Source: an uncultured Candidatus Melainabacteria bacterium (GTDB lineage: Bacteria; Cyanobacteriota; Vampirovibrionia; Gastranaerophilales; Gastranaerophilaceae). From it: a stretch of 64,000 bases of DNA. Positions 24,942-31,836 of this stretch are shown here, piece by piece. Under the pieces are notes generated by a model that did no database searches, had not been told where the DNA came from, and worked only from the letters and a program-made list of their open reading frames with translations. Each line of letters starts with the position of its first letter. Position 1 is the stretch's first letter. Both the position numbers and the translations under genes were made by a program. Location of the stretch: assembly GCA_934747335.1 (NCBI GenBank), contig CAKVGS010000003.1, positions 48,884 through 112,883 on the forward strand. Direction: 5' to 3'.

Positions 24942-25604
24942 TTATTTAATTTCTTTTTTCCAAGTGTGATAAAAATAAATTGCCAACAAAAAATAAACAC
25001 TCCACATAATAACCGTTGAGAAAACTTTTTCGCCGGCTAAAGCTATTTTTATCCACATAATTGCAGATAATCCGTTTACAATCATCCAAAACCACCATTG
25101 TTCAATGGCGCGTTTTACTGTAAGATACATCCCTGCAATCGATAAAACGGTTGTGATAGAGTCTATGATGGGGCTTTTATCTTTGGATACGGTTAAAATG
25201 AAAGCTGTAATAATACAAGTTAAGATTGAAATAGCTATCAAATATAGGATTTCTTTTTTTGTAAGTGAAGTTTTAACAATCTCGTAAGAGTGTGATTTTA
25301 AATGTTTTTGCCATCTAAAATATCCTAAAATTTGCATAGGTACGTAATAGCCCATATATAGAAGTAAATTTCCCCACAAAGCATTATGAAAAGCCAAATA
25401 TCCATAAAAACTTGAGCCGGTTATTCCAAATATGTAACAAATCGGTGTGCCTTTTCCTGCAAGTATTGTGTAAGTGATACCGAAGAATGCTGATATGAAA
25501 GCAATAGGCGAATCTTTTAAAATAAAAACATTGCCAAGTAAAATCAGATAGATGCTGGCCGTTGCAAAAAGTTCGCTCTTTTTAAACTGTTTAATAATTT
25601 CCAT
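24942..25604 (-). CDS. pnuC: Nicotinamide riboside transporter PnuC
   Basis: An inner-membrane carrier that takes up nicotinamide riboside (or a related vitamin) by facilitated diffusion. The 220-residue protein is almost wholly hydrophobic, with seven predicted membrane segments, and shows the family blocks GNLLLYMGYYVPMQILGYFRW and WWFWMIVNGLSAIMWI. PnuC-like proteins also import thiamine or riboflavin, so the substrate is assumed. It is convergent to sepF and shares a short divergent region with the membrane protein that follows. Confidence 0.9.
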   Translation of the reverse strand: MEIIKQFKKSELFATASIYLILLGNVFILKDSPIAFISAFFGITYTILAGKGTPICYIFGITGSSFYGYLAFHNALWGNLLLYMGYYVPMQILGYFRWQKHLKSHSYEIVKTSLTKKEILYLIAISILTCIITAFILTVSKDKSPIIDSITTVLSIAGMYLTVKRAIEQWWFWMIVNGLSAIMWIKIALAGEKVFSTVIMWSVYFLLAIYFYHTWKKEIK

Positions 25605-25628
25605 ATTTATGTTATCTAATAAAAACAG

Positions 25629-26621
25629 ATGAAAGTAAATTCAAATATCACATTTCAGGGATTGTATACAAATAAAACATTTAAAAAGGGCTTAGAATTT
25701 GCAGCAGAAAATGGAAGCCTTTTTTCTGCTGCAACAATGCTTGGATGTTCTTTAGGTGTGCGCCCCATTTCAATTTGGCTGACACCTAATGTTGATAAGG
25801 ATAATAAAAAAGCTTTATGTGCAAAATCAATAGCATCGAGTTTTGCAGGCTATCTAATGATGTTAGGAATTTCAAAGCCCATTGCTAATTCAATAAAAAA
25901 AATAGAAGCAAATCCTGAAAAATATTTGAGCTCTAAAACAATTCAAAACTTGCAAGAAGGCGCAGAAAATTTGCAGAAATCAAAGGCATATGTTTTAGCA
26001 ACACAAATGTTTAAACTCGGTTTGGGTGTTATAACTGCAATTCCAAAAGCTCTTTTGACAATTGTAGGGTTGCCAATTGTTATGAAGGAATTTTTCCCAG
26101 AAAAACAAACCCCAAAAACACAGAATATAAATTTTAAGGGTAAAAATGACAGAATAGCTAAAGGTATTGCAAAAACATTGGAAAATGGTGGGATGCAAAA
26201 GTTTTCAAAGAAACATAAAGATTCAAACTTTCCTATGCACATCGTTGCATTAACTGATGTATTGACGACTGCAACTTTTATCCATGAAACAAATCGAAGT
26301 AAAAAAATAGAAGAAAAACGCAAGAAAGCTTTAGTTTATAATGCATGTATTTCTACTGCTTTAAGTATTTTAAGTACATATGTTGCGGATAGATTATTGG
26401 ATAAGCCGACAGAAAAGTTTATTGCTAATTTTAGAAAAGCTAATAAAGGGCTTCCAAATGTGGAAAAACAGGTTGAGGGGATTAAAATTGCTAAACCAAT
26501 ATTAATTATGGCAGGTATTTATTATACGCTAATTCCTGTCGTATCAGCTTTTTTATCGGAGAAGGCTGAAAAGAGTCCGAGTATTAACAAAAAATTAGCT
26601 CATGTTAAATTAGCCGATTAA
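25629..26621 (+). CDS. Uncharacterised multi-pass membrane protein with N-terminal ITFQG motif
   Basis: I do not recognise the family. The 330-residue protein starts MKVNSNITFQGLYTNKTFKK and repeats the motif internally as NINFKGKNDR (about residue 160). Four or more hydrophobic segments are visible (for example about 122-150 and the stretch ALSILSTYVADRLL), broken by Lys-rich loops. No signal peptide or enzyme motif. No Shine-Dalgarno is obvious before the ATG. The NxxFxG pattern links it to the AAA+ pair and several other proteins here. Confidence 0.7.
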   Translation: MKVNSNITFQGLYTNKTFKKGLEFAAENGSLFSAATMLGCSLGVRPISIWLTPNVDKDNKKALCAKSIASSFAGYLMMLGISKPIANSIKKIEANPEKYLSSKTIQNLQEGAENLQKSKAYVLATQMFKLGLGVITAIPKALLTIVGLPIVMKEFFPEKQTPKTQNINFKGKNDRIAKGIAKTLENGGMQKFSKKHKDSNFPMHIVALTDVLTTATFIHETNRSKKIEEKRKKALVYNACISTALSILSTYVADRLLDKPTEKFIANFRKANKGLPNVEKQVEGIKIAKPILIMAGIYYTLIPVVSAFLSEKAEKSPSINKKLAHVKLAD

Positions 26622-26678
26622 ACAATTTTATATTTTCCTTATTGCGCTATTCTATGGTAGAGTAAAAAAGGAGATTTT

Positions 26679-27071
26679 ATGAACAAAAATATTTTTATTA
26701 TTTTAGCTATTTTTCTTGTACCGCTTGCAGTTTATTGGGGCTTAACAAGAGATAAACTTACAATACCGCCTGCAGTTGCAACAAACGGCGCAGAAGTTAT
26801 TAAGTTTGCATCACCAATGTGTTATGAGTGTCAAGAATTGGAAAAAGTTTTTGATGAAGTTTTTCCTCAATACAATAGAGATATTACATTGAGAAAAATT
26901 GATGTTACACAAAAAGATAACGCTACTCGTGATTTAATTAGAAAACACGACGTTAAACTTGTTCCAACTACTGTTTTTAAAGACGCGGATGGAAATATCA
27001 AAAGACGTATAGAAGGTTCTATGCAACCGCAGATTTTAGAAAATTATTTGAAAGAGTTAATCAATGGATAA
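26679..27071 (+). CDS. Thioredoxin-like envelope protein (CxxC: CYEC)
   Basis: A 130-residue thioredoxin-fold protein with an N-terminal membrane anchor (residues 4-21) and active site C48-Y-E-C51. The strand before it (EVIKFASPMCYECQELE) and the cis-proline region VKLVPTTVF with a following GSMQP segment complete the fold. Oriented outside the inner membrane, it should pass reducing power to envelope proteins. It overlaps the next gene, a CcdA-type membrane protein, by eight bases, which supplies the electrons across the membrane. AAGGAG precedes the start. Confidence 0.88.
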   Translation: MNKNIFIILAIFLVPLAVYWGLTRDKLTIPPAVATNGAEVIKFASPMCYECQELEKVFDEVFPQYNRDITLRKIDVTQKDNATRDLIRKHDVKLVPTTVFKDADGNIKRRIEGSMQPQILENYLKELING

Positions 27072-27774
27072 TTTAGTACAAATTTTTTCAGCAGGAACTT
27101 CGAGTTCGCAAATTTGGCTTCTTATGTTTTGCGCTTCATTTGCGGGAGGTGTAATTGCGTCAATTTCACCTTGCTCGCTTGCAATGTTACCGCTTATTAT
27201 CGGGTATGTCGGCGGATATTCTAAAGAAACACCTTTTAGAACTTTTATTCAGTTGTGCTTCTTTATATTCGGTACAGCAATTGTTTTTTCAATTATCGGA
27301 ATAATTTGTGCCGTGACGGGAAGTGTATTCGCTTCAGCGCTCGGCGGATATTTTACACTGATTATGGCATCTTTATTAATGGTAATGGGACTTAAAATTA
27401 CAGGGCTATTGGATTTCGAAATGCCGGTTGTCATTAAAGCTATGCCTATAAATTCTACAAATTCGCTATTTTTATATCCGATACTTTTGGGGATAGTTTT
27501 TGCTCTTGCAGGAACGCCTTGCTCGACTCCAATTTTAGCAGGGATTATGGCTTTTGCAGCTATCGGTAAAAATTTGCTAGCGGCAATATTTATGTTGTTT
27601 TTATTTGCTTTAGGTCAAGGATTAATTTTAATTATTGCAGGTATCTTTACTTCAAGCATAAAAAATCTTAAAAAACTTTCAGGTTATACAAATGCTTTGA
27701 TGAAAATAAGCGGAGTGTTGTTGATATTTGTTGCAATTTATTTATATTATAAGACATTTGCGCCGTTGATTTAA
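27064..27774 (+). CDS. ccdA: CcdA/DsbD-type thiol-electron transporter
   Basis: A 236-residue membrane protein with about six membrane helices that carries electrons from cytoplasmic thioredoxin to the envelope. The redox cysteines are in SPCSLAMLPLIIGYVGGY (first helix) and GTPCSTPILAGIMAFA (fourth), the classic pair. It overlaps the thioredoxin-like gene, and the two would be a complete reductive relay. The client is probably cytochrome c maturation or a disulfide reductase; none is visible here. Gene symbol by family. Confidence 0.9.
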   Translation: MDNLVQIFSAGTSSSQIWLLMFCASFAGGVIASISPCSLAMLPLIIGYVGGYSKETPFRTFIQLCFFIFGTAIVFSIIGIICAVTGSVFASALGGYFTLIMASLLMVMGLKITGLLDFEMPVVIKAMPINSTNSLFLYPILLGIVFALAGTPCSTPILAGIMAFAAIGKNLLAAIFMLFLFALGQGLILIIAGIFTSSIKNLKKLSGYTNALMKISGVLLIFVAIYLYYKTFAPLI

Positions 27775-27796
27775 ATGGGAGAGGGTATTATAACTT

Positions 27797-28240
27797 TTAC
27801 AACAATTCATCTTCAACAATCTCAGCCGCACATTTAATAAACTCTTCACAAGGTCGTTTTTTATAATACTCATCTGTTCTAGCAGACGGAATCGGTGAAA
27901 ATTCAGTTCCATCCAAACCCAAAAGCTCGCGACAAATAATCGTACCATGTTTAGACTTAAATTTGGTGGCTAAATCTTGAATAAGCTTATAATGATTGGC
28001 TTTAACAATATCATTATTAGGCTCTGTATAACCTTTTAAAAATCCTGCAATCATAAACATTGCGCTAACAGCACCGCAAACTTCTCTAAGGCGTCCCATG
28101 CCGCCACCAAAAGAAGAAGCAAGCCTTAAAGCTTCCTCGTCTTTTAATCCGACTTTGTCTGCAAAAGCCAAAAGTACAGATTGCGCACAGTTATATCCTT
28201 TTCTAAAATTATTCGCAGCTTTTTCTGAATAAATACCCAT
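27797..28240 (-). CDS. C_GCAxxG_C_C family redox protein
   Basis: The 147-residue protein has the family's spaced cysteines: YNCAQSVLLAF, then LREVCGAVSAMFMIAGF (CGAVSAM matching the CGAxxG pattern), TIICRELLG, and a late RPCEEFIKCAAEIVE. Such proteins, often next to anaerobic redox enzymes, are thought to bind a metal or cluster; the function is not settled. SFGGGMG precedes the second cysteine, as usual. It is convergent to the ccdA gene. Confidence 0.85.
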   Translation of the reverse strand: MGIYSEKAANNFRKGYNCAQSVLLAFADKVGLKDEEALRLASSFGGGMGRLREVCGAVSAMFMIAGFLKGYTEPNNDIVKANHYKLIQDLATKFKSKHGTIICRELLGLDGTEFSPIPSARTDEYYKKRPCEEFIKCAAEIVEDELL

Positions 28241-28319
28241 AAAAATATTTTACAACTAAAATTGAACAAAAACAAAATTAATTTCGTTATACAAATGTAA
28301 GTTAAAAGGAGAGTAAATT

Positions 28320-28643
28320 ATGACAGATGAAAACAAAATTGTAGAAGAACAAAAAGAATGCAAATGCCTATGCCAAAACAAATACTTTAAGAAATTCGTA
28401 GTTATTTCAGCAGGAACATTTGTAGGTGCGTTTTTAGCACTAAGTTTATTTGCAGGATTAAATAAACCTCCAATGCCTGCTCCTATGCCAATGCCTTGCC
28501 CATGTCAACAAATGGTAAGAACTGATTTCGGTCCGCAACATTTTGACCGAGGACCAAGAGGTGATTTTCATAATAAATTTGATAAAGAACACGCAAAGAA
28601 GAAATTTCCTCCAAAAGAAGAGCGACCTGAAATTGATGATTAA
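28320..28643 (+). CDS. Small membrane protein with Cys and Pro/Met clusters
   Basis: I do not recognise the family. The 107-residue protein has a cytoplasmic tail with a cysteine cluster (KECKCLCQNK, residues 12-21), one membrane helix (about 27-47), a Pro/Met-rich stretch PPMPAPMPMPCPCQQM, and a basic/acidic, His/Arg/Asp-rich tail (HFDRGPRGDFHNKFDKEH). The Met, His and Cys clusters could bind metal (copper or iron), but that is inference. AGGAGAG precedes the start, and a terminator follows. Confidence 0.7.
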   Translation: MTDENKIVEEQKECKCLCQNKYFKKFVVISAGTFVGAFLALSLFAGLNKPPMPAPMPMPCPCQQMVRTDFGPQHFDRGPRGDFHNKFDKEHAKKKFPPKEERPEIDD

Positions 28644-28650
28644 ATAAATA

Positions 28651-28679
28651 TAAGGGTGACTTAATAAGTCATCCTTTTT
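28651..28679 (+). terminator. Rho-independent terminator
   Basis: AAGGGTGACTT and AAGTCATCCTT arms with a three- to four-base loop and T run. Confidence 0.8.
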
Positions 28680-28792
28680 AGTAGTTTTTTTATTAGCTGA
28701 AATTTTGTGGAGGAGTTATTATTAACTAACTACTTGAAATTTAAAATTGTTTATGGGATGATTGGTGAGTAACAATTAAATAATAAAAATTT

Positions 28793-28866
28793 GGCAAGGT
28801 AGCTCAGCTGGTGAGAGCGCACGGCTCATACCCGTGAGGTCGAGAGTTCGAATCTCTCCCTTGCTA
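28793..28866 (+). tRNA. tRNA-Met (anticodon CAT)
   Basis: A 74-base cloverleaf: acceptor GGCAAGG pairs with CCTTGCT, D-stem GCTC/GAGC, anticodon stem CACGG/CCGTG around CTCATAC, T-stem GAGAG/CTCTC around TTCGAAT. The anticodon is CAT. A one-base G:U at the top of the acceptor and an ordinary AGCTGG D-loop fit the elongator form rather than initiator; an Ile2 tRNA with modified C34 cannot be excluded. CCA is not encoded. A partial duplicate of its 3' half lies about 150 bases downstream. Confidence 0.93.
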
Positions 28867-29018
28867 TTTTTTTGTCTTCTCACGAGTAATTCGCCTTGCG
28901 CAAGTTCTTATCAGAACACAATCGGTCTGTGTTCCAAGTATTCACACATCCCTCTTGTAGCGCACATCTCCCTCTCATCAAAACTTACCCATTGGGGTAA
29001 CTTTTGCTTCGGCAGAGT

Positions 29019-29155
29019 CCGTGAGGTCGAGAGTTCGAGAGCAAGCGAGCAGAGTGCGAAGCTTTGAGCTCAAAATGACCAAGTCATTGCAGAGCTCAAG
29101 CGTAGGCACGTTTAATGCGAGCGCAGCAAGACAATCTCTCCCTTGCTATTTTTTT
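29019..29155 (+). repeat. Broken copy of the tRNA-Met 3' half, with an inserted hairpin
   Basis: GTGAGGTCGAGAGTTCGA (29020-29037) repeats the anticodon-arm-to-T-loop of the tRNA, and ATCTCTCCCTTGCTATTTTT (about 29133-29152) repeats its T-stem, acceptor end and the tail beyond it. Between them sits an insert of about 94 bases containing nested inverted repeats, TTTGAGCTC/GAGCTCAA and AATGAC-caa-GTCATT. It cannot fold as a tRNA. The region from 28867 to 29289 holds this duplicate and no protein gene. Confidence 0.8.
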
Positions 29156-29239
29156 GCTTTTACTTATTTAAATATTGACTTTTGTTCAACCATCATTAAA
29201 CTTTTACTACATCAAACGGATGATTTTATGGATATTCAC

Positions 29240-29266
29240 TAAAGCGAATGTTCTATTTATCCGATA
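29240..29266 (+). promoter_or_regulatory. Sigma-28-like promoter candidate before the rod genes
   Basis: TAAAGCGA and TCCGATAC with a 12-base spacer, one longer than the consensus 11. It lies 24 bases before the rod-gene start. Weaker than the two perfect boxes elsewhere. Confidence 0.4.
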
Positions 29267-29289
29267 CTGTATATAAAAGAGGTACAACT

Positions 29290-29988
29290 ATGCAAATCAA
29301 CGGCGGTGTAAGATTTTGTGAACAAGGCATGAAAGCTTCAATAAGGGCGATGCATGTTCAAAGTGAAATTTTAGGAATGATTAACGAAAATGTTGCAGGT
29401 TTTGACAAAGTCGGTTTTCAAAGGCGCGAACCTGTTGTTTCGTCATTCACTGAATATATTGGCGTTCACGGACTTTCAAGCACAGTAGACGACCAAGTCG
29501 GTCGTATCATGGTATCAAAAAATCCGCTTGACATTTCAATGGCGAATAAAGGATACTTTCAAGTTCAAACTCCTCAAGGAGTACAACTTACACGTGATGG
29601 AAGATTTAAGCTTGATAAAGCAGGAAATCTATTAAATTTAGAAGATAATCCGGTTCTTTCAGACGCCGGTATGCCAATAAAATTACCTGTTGTACCTGAT
29701 AACGCAGCACAAGTTGTTGTAAACACAAAAGGTAAAATCAGCGTCTTAGATAAAAATTCAAATCAATTAATTGAAGCCGGTCATTTGGGCATAGTAGATG
29801 CCAATGGAATGGCAGTTCTCAATCCTGACGTAAAACAAGGTTACAACGAATATTCAAACGTAACGCTTCAAAATGAGTTTTTAGCTGTAAAACCTGTTGT
29901 AAGAAACTTTGAAGCCAATCGTCAAATTTTCTTATTGGAAAGTTCAAATTTACAAAAAGTTATAAGCCAATTAGGCTCTGTATCTTAG
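29290..29988 (+). CDS. Flagellar basal-body rod protein, FlgF/FlgG type
   Basis: A 232-residue rod protein (start MQINGGVRFCEQGMKAS with AGAGG ahead; a longer frame adds 14 residues without a site). Visible: the N-terminal rod helix, PLDISMANKGYFQV matching the IxGxGFF-type motif, QLTRDGRFKLDKAGNLL (TRxGxFxxDxxGxL), and the C-terminal NRQIFLLESSNLQKVISQLG. The usual ANNLAN-x-NT motif is replaced by MINENVAGFDKVGF, so it is a diverged member. FlgF versus FlgG cannot be decided. It is 10 bases from the next rod gene. Confidence 0.88.
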   Translation: MQINGGVRFCEQGMKASIRAMHVQSEILGMINENVAGFDKVGFQRREPVVSSFTEYIGVHGLSSTVDDQVGRIMVSKNPLDISMANKGYFQVQTPQGVQLTRDGRFKLDKAGNLLNLEDNPVLSDAGMPIKLPVVPDNAAQVVVNTKGKISVLDKNSNQLIEAGHLGIVDANGMAVLNPDVKQGYNEYSNVTLQNEFLAVKPVVRNFEANRQIFLLESSNLQKVISQLGSVS

Positions 29989-29998
29989 GAGGTAAACT

Positions 29999-30712
29999 AT
30001 GTATAGCATGCAAGCAGTAGTTAGAAAAAGTATAAACAACGCAACAATGCAATTTGAAAAGCTCGGTTATGTAGCAAATAACCTTGCAAATTATAATACA
30101 GCGGCTTATAAAACTTCTCGTTTTGAACAAATTCTTAGAGAAGACGGATATATTGACGGTGCAATAAGAACAAACGCATTGCAAGGCTCTATTAGAATAA
30201 GCAAAAATCCTTATGATATCGCAATTGAAGGCGAAGGTTATATTCCTGTTGTTTCAGAAGATGGCGAAATTCAATACACAAGAGATGGGGCTTTAAAACG
30301 CGGTGCTAACGGATATTTGATGACTGTTGATGATTGGATGGTAGGCGATGGTATTAAAATTCCTGCAAATTCTTACAGATTTGAAGTAAGACCAAACGGC
30401 GATGTAATCAACTATGATAAAGCAGGTTCTTTGCCTGAAAAAATCGGTACAATTCCAATTGTTCAGTTTGATTGTCCTGAAGCCTTAGAACAAGGGCATA
30501 ATAACAAAATGGTTTACAATGATGAATCAGGCGCACCAAAAATTATTAAAGATTCTGAAAATATCAGACAATATGCAACAGAAGTTTCCAATACTAATAT
30601 TTACGATGAAATCAGCGATATGATGAGATTAAATACATCTATGATTGCGAGCTTGAATTTAATGAAAGTTGCTGATGATATGTACAACAAAGCAATTAAT
30701 ATTAGAGAATAG
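29999..30712 (+). CDS. Flagellar basal-body rod protein, FlgG/FlgF type
   Basis: A 237-residue rod protein with the canonical YVANNLANYNTAAYKTSRF N-terminus, DIAIEGEGYIPV, YTRDGALKRGANGYLMTVDD, and the C-terminal NTNIYDEISDMMRLNTSMIASLNLM. The distal-rod FlgG is normally about 260 residues; this and its neighbour are shorter. AGGAGG lies at the start. Together with the preceding and following genes it gives the order rod-rod-flgB-flgC, different from the common flgB-flgC-fliE and flgF-flgG units. Confidence 0.9.
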   Translation: MYSMQAVVRKSINNATMQFEKLGYVANNLANYNTAAYKTSRFEQILREDGYIDGAIRTNALQGSIRISKNPYDIAIEGEGYIPVVSEDGEIQYTRDGALKRGANGYLMTVDDWMVGDGIKIPANSYRFEVRPNGDVINYDKAGSLPEKIGTIPIVQFDCPEALEQGHNNKMVYNDESGAPKIIKDSENIRQYATEVSNTNIYDEISDMMRLNTSMIASLNLMKVADDMYNKAINIRE

Positions 30713-30724
30713 GCAGGATAAATT

Positions 30725-31075
30725 ATGACATTTACAGCTTTAGATTCAATGGGCAAAACAGGTTTGATGCTTGATTTGATTTCACAAAGACAAAGAGCTT
30801 TGGGTTCAAACGTAGCAAACGTTGATACTCCCGGTTATGTAAGACGTGATATTGATTTTTCACAATACTTAGGTTCAATGAACAGCCCGCTTGAAACAAA
30901 ATTATCATCAGAACTCGGGCCATCGGGTGTAATTGAAGACAGACGCAGAAGCGAAATTGATATTGCGGAAGAATTAACTGAAATGCAAAAGAACTCGCTT
31001 TTGTACACGATGGCAACAAGAAGAATGTCCAATATTATTACGGAAATGAAGACGGTTATTAATGTTGGAAAATAA
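30725..31075 (+). CDS. flgB: Flagellar basal-body rod protein FlgB
   Basis: The proximal rod subunit. The 116-residue protein has LISQRQRALGSNVANVDTPGYVRRDIDF, which is the FlgB N-terminus with the NVDTPGY motif, a short middle, and the C-terminal ITEMKTVINVGK helix. It is somewhat short for FlgB (usually 120-140). It lies 12 bases after the rod gene and is separated from flgC by a 135-base hairpin element. Confidence 0.93.
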   Translation: MTFTALDSMGKTGLMLDLISQRQRALGSNVANVDTPGYVRRDIDFSQYLGSMNSPLETKLSSELGPSGVIEDRRRSEIDIAEELTEMQKNSLLYTMATRRMSNIITEMKTVINVGK

Positions 31076-31103
31076 TTTCAGAAGTTGAAAGTTAATATTT
31101 AAT

Positions 31104-31239
31104 GGAATAAGGTACTAGGGCAATAAGGGAATAAGAGATTTTAGATTATTGTTTAAGAAAATGCGCATAATAAACGCAATATGAAAATAAAAAATTTAAT
31201 ACCACTTATTCCCTAATTACCTTATTCCCCTGTTCCCTT
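31104..31239. repeat. Family E hairpin element between flgB and flgC
   Basis: GGAATAAGG-type left arm and CCTTATTCCC right arm around GAGATTTTAGATT...AAAAAATTTAATACC. Same architecture and core as 15411-15547. It lies inside an operon. Confidence 0.85.
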
Positions 31240-31293
31240 AAAAACAACTGTCAACTCATTCACTTATCGACTAAAAAAAGAAAGAAGGCAAAT

Positions 31294-31737
31294 ATGAGTT
31301 TAATGGAATCAATAAATATAGGTTCAAACGCCTTAAAAGCACATGGTTTGAGATTAGATATCCACGCAAAGAACATTGCAAATGTGGATACACCAAACTA
31401 TGTAAGACGTATTCCTGTATTGAATGCCTCTGAAGATATATCTTTTCACGGTTTGATGAACACTATGAAAGAAGATGTTTTCGGTTCAGGCACTTTGCCT
31501 TACCTGCAAGGCGGGGTTGTATTTAACGGTTGCGTAGAAGACCCGACAGTCGGTGAAAGAATTTATTCACCCGGACACCCTGATGCTGATGCCAACGGCT
31601 ATATAAGAGCTTCAAATGTAAACGCTATGGTTGATATGGCAGATGCAATTATGGCACAGAGAGCTTATGAAGCTAACCTTGCGCTTGTAAATATTTCAAA
31701 ATCAATGGCTGCGAAAGCAGTTGAAATCGGAAGATAA
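31294..31737 (+). CDS. flgC: Flagellar basal-body rod protein FlgC
   Basis: A 147-residue proximal rod subunit: INIGSNALKAHGLRLDIHAKNIANVDTPNYVRR at the N-terminus (shown here in two parts: GLRLDIHAKNIAN and NVDTPNY), a short beta region, GHPDADANGYIRASNVN and the C-terminal AQRAYEANLALVN, which is the FlgC signature. AGAAGG lies before the start. fliE normally follows but is not here; instead the next gene is convergent. Confidence 0.94.
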   Translation: MSLMESINIGSNALKAHGLRLDIHAKNIANVDTPNYVRRIPVLNASEDISFHGLMNTMKEDVFGSGTLPYLQGGVVFNGCVEDPTVGERIYSPGHPDADANGYIRASNVNAMVDMADAIMAQRAYEANLALVNISKSMAAKAVEIGR

Positions 31738-31758
31738 TTCTTAGACATTTGTATTTAA

Positions 31759-31833
31759 GTTAATGGTGCAAAAAATTGCACCCTACTTTTTTCAATTTAG
31801 AAAGGGTAGGGTGCAATTTTTTGCACCATTAAC
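31759..31833. repeat. Family B complete palindrome
   Basis: AAGTTAATGGTGCAAAAAAT and its complement ATTTTTTGCACCATTAACTT, attached to CCTAC/GTAGG, bracket about 20 bases. A stable stem between convergent flgC and the 751-residue gene; probably a bidirectional stop. Confidence 0.85.
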
Positions 31834-31836
31834 TTT

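Noticed and set aside
28834..29242. Two overlapping frames (77 and 73 codons) across the tRNA and its copy
   Set aside because: They begin inside tRNA sequence and run through the split duplicate; no coding signs.
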